Assembly: GCF_002209565.1 (NCBI RefSeq) | Contig: NZ_NJIH01000013.1 | Coordinates: forward strand, 103,401 to 167,400 | Source: Candidimonas nitroreducens | GTDB taxonomy: Bacteria; Pseudomonadota; Gammaproteobacteria; Burkholderiales; Burkholderiaceae_B | DNA: 64,000 nucleotides | Direction of reading: 5' to 3' | Shown: piece by piece, positions 57,035 to 64,000 of the stretch | Layout: each line of letters starts with the position of its first letter | How positions within the stretch are numbered: position 1 is the stretch's first letter | Made by a program: the position numbers and the translations under genes | Notes under the pieces: generated by a model | What the model saw: the letters and a program-made list of their open reading frames with translations, nothing else | What the model was told of the DNA's origin: nothing | Databases searched by the model: none

Positions 57035-58950
57035 TGGCCTCGCAGAAATACGGCAAAGCCTCGCGCACACCCTCTATCCCCGACATCGGCTCGGCGGATA
57101 CAGCCACGATACTCAAGGCAATGAAGGAGTGGATCGAGGTACACCAGGGCGCCCGTGGTGACGGCATGGATCGCAGTGTCACGCTGCGTGATTTGCTGAA
57201 CGCTGGGGTCATGACGCCCGCGGTGACGCAGGCTATATACCGGGAGTCCACGCCTGCTGCCGTGTCTGGCCCTGGAGCTAATCCCGAGCCGGCTGTGCCA
57301 CCGACCCCCACCGGGCTCGTCGTGGCGGGTGCGGTGTCCACGAACATCGTGTCCTGGAACTTCGCTCGTGGGTACACTCGGCTCGCATACTTCGAGGTGT
57401 GGCGGTCTTCGACCTCGGCACTGGGGGATGCGGTTCTAATCGCGCAGGTCTATGGCACGATCTATCCCGACCCGGTGGGCGAGAACGCCACGTTCTACTA
57501 CTGGGTTCGGGCAGTGTCGGATGCAGGCACAAGTCCGTTCAACGCTGTCGAGGGTGTCCAGGGCAGCACCGCTCCGAACGTGCAGGCAGTAACGGATGCG
57601 GTGACCAGCGGCATTGACACGTCGGGTTTGCTGGATCAACTCGCAATAAAAACGAGCGTGGATGGCTATGTGTCTGGCTATGGCCTTGCCAGCACGCCTG
57701 CAGAGGATGACGGTAGCTCCACAGAGTTCGCCGTCCTGTCCGACAGGTTCCTGGTCACGGGGCCTGCATCGGACGGTGTAGCCCCAGCCTCGCCGTTTTT
57801 TATTCAGACCACACCCACAACGGTCAATGGCGTCGCTGCTGCCCCTGGCGTGTATGTGACCAATGCCTTTCTGATTAATGGCGTTATTGACCATGCCAAG
57901 ATCGGGCTGCTGGCTGTGGACGACGCGAACATTGCCAATGTGTCGGCGGCGAAAATCACCGCAGGCCAGATCGCGGTGGGTGAGTATATTGAGTCTACTG
58001 GCTATTTGTCCGGTGTGTCTGGGTTCCACATCAGCGGTGCTGGCACTGCGGAGTTTAACAATGTCATTGTGCGTGGCACTGTGTACGCCACGGCTGGCCA
58101 GATAGGCAGCAACACTATCGATGCGGACGGCATCCACTCTAGTAACTATGATGGGTCTACAGTTGGCTGGCAGCTCGCCAACAACGGTACGGCCACATTC
58201 ATGCAGGCCGTCATTAAGGGCACTGTGTATGCGACCGCGGGCTCATTTGCGGGTGACATTAGCAGCGCCACCGGAACGTTTACAGGAAACCTGCGTGCTG
58301 GGCAGTTCGTAACAGGCGCGTATACCGGTTATGCATGGCCAGCAGCTGGCAGCTGGGGGACTTACCTCGGGCCTAGTGGCCTGTTGATTGGCAATGCCAA
58401 TAGCGGCAGGTACCTTCAGGTCACTTACGATGGCCAGATTTATGCGCCAGGGTTTTCGGTCGTCAACGGTACGCTGACAATAAGCCAGGCCAATGTCATC
58501 AACACGGCGAATATCGCGGGCAATGCAATCACTACAGCAGCGACTTGGGATTTTGGCGCGCCTGGTGTGCCTTGGGATGATGCGTGGAATACTGCTGCAC
58601 AGTCATCTCTAACATTTCCCGGTGGTGACTTATTCATCCTCGTCCAGGTAGGCATAGGCTCACAGACAAACTCCGGTGCTCCGGATGCTACCAAGTCTTT
58701 GCGTATCCTCCTAAATGGTGGCGAGTGGGCGCGGTGGACGATACAGAGTTCAACCACCACGTTTACGTCAGGTGGTGAAAGTGGGGATTCCTATAACTAC
58801 ATATATGTCCCTTTTAATGCGTCCTGTGCATGCATATGCCCAGGTGTGGGCGGCTCCATCACGATCACCATACAAACCTACAACACAGGTACGTACTATT
58901 CCTCCATCGGCACGAGCTTAAAAATGTGGGCTTTCATGAGGCAGCGTTGA
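57034..58950 (+). CDS. J-like tail fibre protein with FN3 and DUF1983-type repeats (638 aa)
   Basis: Residues about 90-175 are a fibronectin-III domain (PPTPTGLVVAGAVSTNIVSWNFARGYTRLAYFEVWRS). Then comes the lambda-gpJ-type region: YFLIQTTPTTVNG-like and VTNAFLINGVIDHAKIGLLAVDDANIANVSAAKITAGQIAVGEYIES, followed by repeated TVYATAGSFAGDI-type beta units. The C-terminal about 120 residues (SLTFPGGDLFILVQVGIG onward) form a separate tip domain with three clustered Cys (CACIC). Such J-like parts are usual in siphoviruses; here they follow a podovirus-like nozzle. Start ATG 57034 overlaps the previous stop. Confidence 0.75.
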   Translation: MASQKYGKASRTPSIPDIGSADTATILKAMKEWIEVHQGARGDGMDRSVTLRDLLNAGVMTPAVTQAIYRESTPAAVSGPGANPEPAVPPTPTGLVVAGAVSTNIVSWNFARGYTRLAYFEVWRSSTSALGDAVLIAQVYGTIYPDPVGENATFYYWVRAVSDAGTSPFNAVEGVQGSTAPNVQAVTDAVTSGIDTSGLLDQLAIKTSVDGYVSGYGLASTPAEDDGSSTEFAVLSDRFLVTGPASDGVAPASPFFIQTTPTTVNGVAAAPGVYVTNAFLINGVIDHAKIGLLAVDDANIANVSAAKITAGQIAVGEYIESTGYLSGVSGFHISGAGTAEFNNVIVRGTVYATAGQIGSNTIDADGIHSSNYDGSTVGWQLANNGTATFMQAVIKGTVYATAGSFAGDISSATGTFTGNLRAGQFVTGAYTGYAWPAAGSWGTYLGPSGLLIGNANSGRYLQVTYDGQIYAPGFSVVNGTLTISQANVINTANIAGNAITTAATWDFGAPGVPWDDAWNTAAQSSLTFPGGDLFILVQVGIGSQTNSGAPDATKSLRILLNGGEWARWTIQSSTTTFTSGGESGDSYNYIYVPFNASCACICPGVGGSITITIQTYNTGTYYSSIGTSLKMWAFMRQR

Positions 58951-59309
58951 TGGAAAAATTCTACATACACACAGACGCGCAGGGCCGCATACTCTACCGT
59001 GTCAGCCTGGATGAAATCCCTGGCGCTGCTATGGTAGAGCGCGGCGAGCTTATCGAGAGTGATGCACACCCGGACACGCATTACGTGCTAACCGGAGTCC
59101 CCGCTTTGCGGCCGACGCAAGCCACTAAGCTCACTGGCAAGACACTCACGAAACTGCCCGTGCCGTGCGCGATCATCATCGATGGCACAACTTACGACTG
59201 CGCTGATGATCACGCCGACCTAGAGTTTGACGCTCCCGGTTCGTACCGCGTCAGGGTCGTGGCGCACCCTTATCTCGATAAAGAGTTCACCATTGAAAAT
59301 CCGGCATAA
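58950..59309 (+). CDS. Small tail-fibre associated protein (119 aa)
   Basis: MEKFYIHTDAQGRILYRVSLDEIPGAAMVERGELIES, then a Pro/Thr linker and a small Ig-like end (CADDHADLEFDAPGSYRVRVVAHPYLDKEF). The start overlaps the fibre gene stop by one base, a usual place for a fibre chaperone or tip partner. Function inferred only from position. Confidence 0.65.
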   Translation: MEKFYIHTDAQGRILYRVSLDEIPGAAMVERGELIESDAHPDTHYVLTGVPALRPTQATKLTGKTLTKLPVPCAIIIDGTTYDCADDHADLEFDAPGSYRVRVVAHPYLDKEFTIENPA

Positions 59310-59319
59310 CACGGGGTAT

Positions 59320-59511
59320 GTGCCCCCCACATACAGGGAGCTTCGCGCCCGTGCATATCCTCCCGTGCGCGACCAGCTTGATGCCATCTACAAGCTCGCG
59401 CAGGCCATGCGTGACGCCGGTACCCCGCTGCCGCCCGAGGTGGAGCAGTGGATTGATGCGTGCCAAGCGGTCAAACAGAAATACCCTAAGCCGATTGATG
59501 GGGGGTCGTGA
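59320..59511 (+). CDS. Small tail-module protein (63 aa)
   Basis: PPTYRELRARAYPPVRDQLDAIYKLAQAMRDAGTPLPPEVEQWIDACQAVKQKYPKP resembles short proteins beginning YRELR.AYPP and ending CxAVKxKYPKP that follow fibre genes in many phages. The GTG start at 59320 (ACGGGG upstream) is preferred; a TTG at 59293 is possible. It ends in TGATG overlap with the next small gene. Confidence 0.6.
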   Translation: MPPTYRELRARAYPPVRDQLDAIYKLAQAMRDAGTPLPPEVEQWIDACQAVKQKYPKPIDGGS

Positions 59512-59684
59512 TGGTCTATCTCTACAACGGATTCTTGCAGTACGCAGGCTGGGTGGATCACCCCGACGATTGCCCAGACGGGTGTGAGTACACCGAGGAC
59601 GCACCGCCTGCCGAGCCCTGGCCGCAGGGCCAGTACCCGTTCTACCTGGATGACGGCTGGGAGTTCGTCGAGGTTCGTCGTTAG
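59511..59684 (+). CDS. Small acidic tail-module protein (57 aa)
   Basis: ATG 59511 overlaps the previous stop; TAG at 59682-59684. The product starts MVYLYNGFLQYAGWVDHPDDC and is very aromatic and acidic, with two Cys (DDCPDGC) and a closing YPFYLDDGWEFVEVRR. It is coupled to its neighbour and ends where palindrome B begins. No family recognised. Confidence 0.6.
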   Translation: MVYLYNGFLQYAGWVDHPDDCPDGCEYTEDAPPAEPWPQGQYPFYLDDGWEFVEVRR

Positions 59685-59701
59685 TACCATCAAGATGGTA
59701 A
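59684..59701. promoter_or_regulatory. Palindrome B before the GNAT gene
   Basis: GTACCATCAAGATGGTAA follows the stop codon of the small gene directly and is continued by AATAG, like the copy before the portal gene. The GNAT gene starts 28 bp later. Confidence 0.6.
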
Positions 59702-59729
59702 AATAGTAGCAACTTAGCAGAATGAATAC

Positions 59730-60359
59730 ATGGACTTACCAATCCGACCCATTCTCTGCGATGTAGTGGGCGGCTACTTGGGGCAAACACTGACACCCGA
59801 GGTAGCGGCCAGGTTGACGGCGGACGTTCTTACACGCTGCTACAACGGCCCTATCTCCATTGAGGGCGTTGCCCCCCAGCGCGTGGGGTCTTACCTGGTC
59901 GAATGTTCCCGGCTGGCAGACGACCTGGACGGGTTGAAAGCGCTGCACCTGCAGCACTGGCGCGAGACAGAGCGCCACCGCCAGGGGCTTGAGTTCAATC
60001 CAGATTACAACCGCGCGTTGGATCTGGAGTGGCAGGGGCGGTATCTACTTATCGTCGCGCGCCACATCGATGGCGCCTTGGTCGGCAACTATGGGCTGTA
60101 TATCTCCCGATCAATGCACACCCAAACCTTAATGGCAACCGAGGACACGCTGTTTCTGGCCAAGGAGCACCGGCGGGGCAGGCTGGGTATCTCGATGATC
60201 CGCTACGCGGAGCATGCTTTGGAGCAGCTGGGTGTGCGGGAGTTGAACGTATCCGTGAAGCTGGTCAACGAGGTTGGCCCGATGATCGAGCGCATGGGTT
60301 ACGAGCCCGTGGGCACACAGTACACAAAGATCTTAGGAGGTGACCATGTGCGCACCTGA
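59730..60359 (+). CDS. GNAT-fold protein in the virion module (209 aa)
   Basis: The C-terminal 120 residues (GRYLLIVARHIDGALVGNYGLYISRSMHTQTLMATEDTLFLAKEHRRGRLGISMIRYAEHALEQLGVRELNVSVKLVNEVGPMIERMGYEPVGTQYTKIL) follow the GNAT plan, with RRGRLGI as the acetyl-CoA pyrophosphate loop. The N-terminal 75 residues are specific to phage versions. Such GNAT-like genes recur between fibre and internal-protein genes of podoviruses. An acetyl- or other acyltransfer to a virion or host protein is possible. There is no clear ribosome site. Confidence 0.75.
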   Translation: MDLPIRPILCDVVGGYLGQTLTPEVAARLTADVLTRCYNGPISIEGVAPQRVGSYLVECSRLADDLDGLKALHLQHWRETERHRQGLEFNPDYNRALDLEWQGRYLLIVARHIDGALVGNYGLYISRSMHTQTLMATEDTLFLAKEHRRGRLGISMIRYAEHALEQLGVRELNVSVKLVNEVGPMIERMGYEPVGTQYTKILGGDHVRT

Positions 60360-61173
60360 CATACCTGACACCTCTGCTGCGACGAAAGATGCTATCGCGG
60401 CCAATAGTGCGATATCCAACCGCGAGCTGGATCAGCAGCAGTCGCTGATGGATTACTACATGAGCCGCCAGGATAAGGTTGATGACATCTCCAACCAGGT
60501 ATCCCAGCGCGAGCTGGGTCTGGCTGAGGAAGAAGCCGCCCAGGGCAAAGACTTGTTCGACTACCAGAAGCAGGTATTCCGTCCGGTCGAAGAAAGCTTG
60601 GCTGACCAGGCTATGCAAGACTCTACCCCCACCTACTATGAGCAGTTCGCCCGCGACGCGATGGCGACTCAGGCTAACGCCAATGCGACATCGCAAGCCG
60701 CCCTGGCGCGCACGCTCGCTGGCATGGGCGTAAACCCGAACTCGGGGGCTTACACATCGGCGATGCGTGGGCAGGCCATCACGAACGCTGCGGCAGTGGG
60801 CGCGGCCGGCAACACGGCGCGCGAGCAGGCCCAGCAGCAATCATGGAATGAACGCGCGGGGGTGGCAAACCTTGGCCGCGGCTTAGTGGGTGCAGGTAAT
60901 GCGTCCTACGGTCTGGCTACAGGGTCTAACACCGCAGCGTCTGGTGCGCAGACCAGTGCATCGGGTGCAGCCGCCGGCACCATGGGGACGCCAGCGGCTT
61001 ATGGCAGCCTGGGGGTTACTGCCGCAGGTAATGCCGCGAACGAGTACACCAATCTCTACCAGGCGCAGGTACAGGCGTCCATGCAGACCGACCCGCTTAT
61101 GAGCGCCCTGGGTAGTGGTGCGGGCTACTTCCTAGCATCGCCGAACGCGGCGAAGCTGGCGTCTGCGATCTAA
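60346..61173 (+). CDS. Internal virion protein (ejection-type, 275 aa)
   Basis: MCAPDIPDTSAATKDAIAANSAISNRELDQQQSLMDYYMSRQDKVDDISNQVSQRELGLAEE is a long helical start; the remainder is Ala/Gly/Ser-rich (GNTAREQAQQQSWNERAGVANLGRGLVGAGNASYG). This is the habit of podovirus internal or ejected proteins. AGGAGGTGACC gives a very strong ribosome site at ATG 60346. It overlaps the GNAT end by 14 bp. Confidence 0.75.
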   Translation: MCAPDIPDTSAATKDAIAANSAISNRELDQQQSLMDYYMSRQDKVDDISNQVSQRELGLAEEEAAQGKDLFDYQKQVFRPVEESLADQAMQDSTPTYYEQFARDAMATQANANATSQAALARTLAGMGVNPNSGAYTSAMRGQAITNAAAVGAAGNTAREQAQQQSWNERAGVANLGRGLVGAGNASYGLATGSNTAASGAQTSASGAAAGTMGTPAAYGSLGVTAAGNAANEYTNLYQAQVQASMQTDPLMSALGSGAGYFLASPNAAKLASAI

Positions 61174-61185
61174 TAGGAGAACACT

Positions 61186-62499
61186 ATGGCAAGTGCAATG
61201 GGATCGTTCGCCGCGGGGTTGGTCAACGGCTTCATCACTGGTAAGAAGATGCGAGCCGAGCAGGAGCTGCATGACCTGCAAGTCGCCAAGCTCAAGAAAG
61301 ACCAGGCGATGCAGGACGAACTGCAGGCCACCAGCCAGCCCGTGAAGCCTGTGCAGACTTACGTGGTGACCACGCCCGACGGTAGCAGCCAGACCTATGT
61401 GGACAAGAAAACCGCACAGGCAGCGCAGCAGGCGTATGGGGGTAGCGCGCAGATGACGCCCGCGTTCTCGGTGGCGGGCCAGACGTTTACTGACAAGGAT
61501 CAGGCGAACTCTGCGGCGGCGATCCAGAACACCCCGGTCATGCAGATGCAGCGCCGCATGGAGATCGCCAACCGATACGGTAACCCTCAACTGGCTGATG
61601 CCTATGGCAGGGCGTATTCGGACGCGCTGGCTACGGGGCGCTCGGCGCTCTATGACACGGTGGCCCAGGCGCGGGCAACAGGGGATCCGCAAGCGGTGAT
61701 CCAGGCGTACAACGCATCGCTCGCGCCCACGGGCAGCAAGATTGCGCTGGTGGGTAATGGCAACGGGGCCATGGTGCTTCGCACCACCACGGCGGCCGGC
61801 AAGACCTTTGACCAACCGGTCAAGGATATGGGCGCGTTTTTCGACATGGCCGAGAACGCCGCCATGAGTTCGTCGGCCAACGCGGTGGCGCTGCACCAGT
61901 TGGCCCAACGGAAAGCTATCGCTGATGCACAGATAGCCACTACGCAGCGGGGCCAGGATCTGGCGCACTCGGCGGCTATGGCCAACGTCGGTGTGGCACA
62001 GCAGGGGCTGACCCTGCGCGGCAAGCAGTTTGATTTGCAGCAACAGCAATTCGACTGGACGAAAACCCACCCACAGGGCGCGCAGCCACGCACCATCAGT
62101 GGCGTGGACAAGAACGGAAACACGGTGTTGTCGACAGTGTATGGAATACCCAATGGCGATGGCACGTATGGGGTGGGGTATGCACCGCCCGTAACAGTGC
62201 CTGGCATGTCTCCCATCGGAGCCTATAACAAAGATCCGCTTACCGCGATGATCGCTGCGCAGATAGTGGCGAAGAACAAAGGCGCTGCGCCGGGCACCCC
62301 GTCGCTGAATGTGACGCCAGACGCGCTTAAGGCGTTGATCGAGTTGAACAAAGGTAAGGGCACTCCCGCACCAATGGCTACACCAAGCGCCGCTCCGGCA
62401 GCGGGTGCATTGGGCAGTACGCCGAGCAGTGGTTATGTCATCCCCGCGAATGCGCCGCCGGATGCGTCCAGCCAGTATGGCCTGAACATGGGAATGTGA
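61186..62499 (+). CDS. Internal virion protein (437 aa)
   Basis: Starts ASAMGSFAAGLVNGFITGKKMRAEQELHDLQVAKLKKDQAMQDELQA, a membrane-tropic Gly/Ala start followed by a coiled coil, then TVVTTPDGSSQTYVDKKTAQAA and mostly helical Ala/Gln-rich sequence. GGAGAACACT precedes the ATG. By place, length and composition it is one of the proteins carried in the head and ejected with the DNA (inference). Confidence 0.72.
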   Translation: MASAMGSFAAGLVNGFITGKKMRAEQELHDLQVAKLKKDQAMQDELQATSQPVKPVQTYVVTTPDGSSQTYVDKKTAQAAQQAYGGSAQMTPAFSVAGQTFTDKDQANSAAAIQNTPVMQMQRRMEIANRYGNPQLADAYGRAYSDALATGRSALYDTVAQARATGDPQAVIQAYNASLAPTGSKIALVGNGNGAMVLRTTTAAGKTFDQPVKDMGAFFDMAENAAMSSSANAVALHQLAQRKAIADAQIATTQRGQDLAHSAAMANVGVAQQGLTLRGKQFDLQQQQFDWTKTHPQGAQPRTISGVDKNGNTVLSTVYGIPNGDGTYGVGYAPPVTVPGMSPIGAYNKDPLTAMIAAQIVAKNKGAAPGTPSLNVTPDALKALIELNKGKGTPAPMATPSAAPAAGALGSTPSSGYVIPANAPPDASSQYGLNMGM

Positions 62500-62500
62500 C

Positions 62501-64000
62501 ATGAACCTTGTCGAGCTGCGCCAAGCGCTGGGCGGCCTGCCGAATCTCACCGACGATGAGATCACGCAGGCCGTTGCCGCGTCCAATGGCATTACCCCCG
62601 ACTCACCGCACTATGCGGCGATAGCCGACCAGTTCAAGGGCTACAACCGCACCTGGGGCCAGGCTCTTGGCGACACGGCCATCGCCGGCGGCCAGGCTGT
62701 GCTGGGCCTGGGCAAACTCGCCGGTGAGGTCGGTGGAGCTGTCATCCCTGGCGTGCATGCCTACGATAATCCCGTTACCAATTTCTTTGGTGGCCTATCC
62801 AACGACCTGGGCTCCATGGAATCCCAGGGACTGCAAAACCGGCAGGCTAGCGCAGACCGCAACATCCAGATCGCAGCACAACGCGCCAGGAATAGCGGGG
62901 CCAGCCGTGCTGGTCAGCTAGGAGCCGAGGCTAAGGCGCTCGTGCAGAACTACTGGGACAATCCCCAGCTGGCGCTGCAGGACGCCATCCCGCTTGGGGT
63001 TCAGTTCCTCGCTGCGGGTGGCGCCGGTAAGCTGGTTCAGGGTGGCGCGAAGCTGCTTGGGCTTGGGGATGGCGCCGCGCGCGTGGCGGGTACAGCAGCC
63101 GGTGTCGGTGGCTTTGCCAAGATGCAGGGTGCTGCAGTCGGCCAGGATACCTATGACCAGGCGCGGGCACACGGCGCTTCGGTAGACCAGGCGTCAGAAA
63201 TGGCTGGGCGGGCGGACGCTAAGACTACGGCCGCAGCTGCGGCCCTGTCGTTCGTCCCTGGCGGGGCCACGATTGAGCGGTCGATGCTGGGTGGAGCGAC
63301 GCTACCGGAGCGGTTCGGCTTGGGGCGTCTTGGCACGATAGCTCGCACGACCGCCACGGAATCGGTGGGGCAGGGCGCGAGCCAGGGCTATGGAACCTAC
63401 GCCCGCAACCAGGAGCTTCAGCAAGTAAACCCCGGCCAAGACCTATGGCAAGGAGTTGGTGCCGCCGCGGCGCAGGGCGCACTGACCACCGCGCCCATGG
63501 CGTTGCACGCGAGCATGCGCACGAGGCCGCCCCGCACAGAGACAGGCGAGATTGATCTGACTGACTCCACGCCGAAGGCAACGCCCGACCTTGGCTCAGA
63601 CATGAACGTGTCTGTGGCGCCCAACGGGGACACGGTGCGCTGGCCGAAGGATCTGGACACGCCCACGGCTGCCCGTGGCATGCAGCCTGCGGCACCTGGC
63701 GGCGCGGTGATGCCCGTGCCTGGGCTGAATGTACCCACTGCACAGCGTCGTGCCCAGATTGCCGGCCCGGTAGACCAGCGCGCGGCGATGGCAGCCAACG
63801 AGATGGGGCCACAAGCCCCTGGTCGGTTCGTCGGCCCGCAGTATGACCCGGCGTCTATGGTTGATCTTGCTGGTCAGCAGGTCAACCCAATGCAGACGAC
63901 GCCTGCGACGATGGCGGATCTCTACCGGCCGGCCGAACCCGTACCTTTCACGGGGCTGGTGCCTGACGCTGCCGCACCCGCTGCACCGCCCGACTACACC
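62501..64000 (+). CDS. Large internal virion protein (3' end outside window)
   Basis: At least 500 residues, open to the window edge. The start NLVELRQALGGLPNLTDDEITQAVAASNGITPDSPHYAAIADQFKGYNRTWGQALGD is followed by amphipathic Ala/Gly helices (LGVQFLAAGGAGKLVQGGAKLLGLGDGAARVAGTAAGVGG) that could insert in a membrane. From residue 345 the sequence is Pro/Thr-rich. The ATG is one base after the previous TGA. In related phages the third internal protein is the largest and may carry a transglycosylase domain; none is seen in the visible part. Confidence 0.75.
   Translation, partial: MNLVELRQALGGLPNLTDDEITQAVAASNGITPDSPHYAAIADQFKGYNRTWGQALGDTAIAGGQAVLGLGKLAGEVGGAVIPGVHAYDNPVTNFFGGLSNDLGSMESQGLQNRQASADRNIQIAAQRARNSGASRAGQLGAEAKALVQNYWDNPQLALQDAIPLGVQFLAAGGAGKLVQGGAKLLGLGDGAARVAGTAAGVGGFAKMQGAAVGQDTYDQARAHGASVDQASEMAGRADAKTTAAAAALSFVPGGATIERSMLGGATLPERFGLGRLGTIARTTATESVGQGASQGYGTYARNQELQQVNPGQDLWQGVGAAAAQGALTTAPMALHASMRTRPPRTETGEIDLTDSTPKATPDLGSDMNVSVAPNGDTVRWPKDLDTPTAARGMQPAAPGGAVMPVPGLNVPTAQRRAQIAGPVDQRAAMAANEMGPQAPGRFVGPQYDPASMVDLAGQQVNPMQTTPATMADLYRPAEPVPFTGLVPDAAAPAAPPDYT

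Larger units (their letters stand above)
21866..64000. mobile_element. Prophage (left end to beyond the window)
   Basis: A tRNA 3' fragment next to a tyrosine integrase marks the left junction. From there gene content is phage: a minus-strand early block to 39.8 kb and a plus-strand structural and lysis block from 40.3 kb to the window edge. Portal, coat, adaptor and tail nozzle-like genes without a tape-measure or sheath gene, followed by three large internal virion-type proteins, suggest a podovirus-like particle. The right attachment site and any replication genes are outside the window. The frames are intact throughout, so the prophage may be functional. Confidence 0.92.

Noticed and set aside
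50060..58950. Diversity-generating retroelement as in Bordetella phage BPP-1
   Set aside because: No reverse transcriptase gene, no accessory Avd-like gene and no template/variable repeat pair is seen in the window; one could still lie to the right.

Overview
The left third of the window (1 to about 21.8 kb) is GC-rich chromosome of a Bordetella/Achromobacter-like betaproteobacterium (Alcaligenaceae). The pointers are two Bug/TctC-type periplasmic solute receptors, many LysR/GntR regulators, and small catabolic clusters for acyl-CoA and aromatic compounds. The genus is inferred from gene content only.

Chromosomal layout. 1-3.4 kb (+): the 3' part of an HMG-CoA lyase, an acyl-CoA dehydrogenase and an MmgE/PrpD protein, closely spaced as an operon. 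3.4-7.9 kb (-): an SDR dehydrogenase and a very large ADP-forming acyl-CoA synthetase fused through a Ser/Pro/Thr repeat linker to a DUF1254/DUF1214-like module. 8.1-11.6 kb: LysR regulator, Bug receptor, a small unknown protein and an MFS exporter. 11.9-20.9 kb: Rieske oxygenase, amidohydrolase-family decarboxylase, Bug receptor, LysR, FAD monooxygenase, GntR regulator, extradiol-type (VOC) dioxygenase and FAH-family hydrolase. Together these could take up, decarboxylate or hydroxylate, ring-cleave and hydrolyse an aromatic acid. A MntA/HepT toxin-antitoxin pair sits at 21.2-21.8 kb.

Prophage. At 21866-21920 there is only the 3' half of a CAU-anticodon tRNA (probably tRNA-Ile2), followed by a tyrosine integrase. 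This is the left attachment junction of a prophage that runs beyond the right edge. Its early genes (22.0-39.8 kb) are almost all on the minus strand: integrase, DUF4224, a Lar-like protein, ArdB-type antirestriction protein, a class-II glutamine amidotransferase paired with a GS-like amidoligase, and many small unknown or membrane proteins. The late genes (40.3-64 kb) are all on the plus strand: DNA-binding protein, putative small terminase, a proteasome/HslV-like hydrolase, an Acb2/Tad1-like protein, large terminase, portal, scaffold-like protein, coat protein, adaptors, fibre proteins, a lysis cassette (holin, SAR lysozyme, Rz and an embedded Rz1), tail nozzle-like protein, a J-like fibre and three large internal virion-type proteins. 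There is no tape-measure gene, so a podovirus-like virion is inferred.

Regulation written in the DNA. Twelve copies of a 15-16 bp palindrome, GTTAACCTGGGTTAAC and variants, occur only in the early half, at gene borders. Several stand next to an intrinsic terminator placed just upstream of a ribosome binding site. A second palindrome, GTTACCATCATGATGGTAAC-like, marks the divergent control region and late-gene borders, in one case inside the spacer of a good sigma70-type promoter. Several short genes under 60 codons are described. No recognisable replication, recombination or reverse-transcriptase gene lies in the window.
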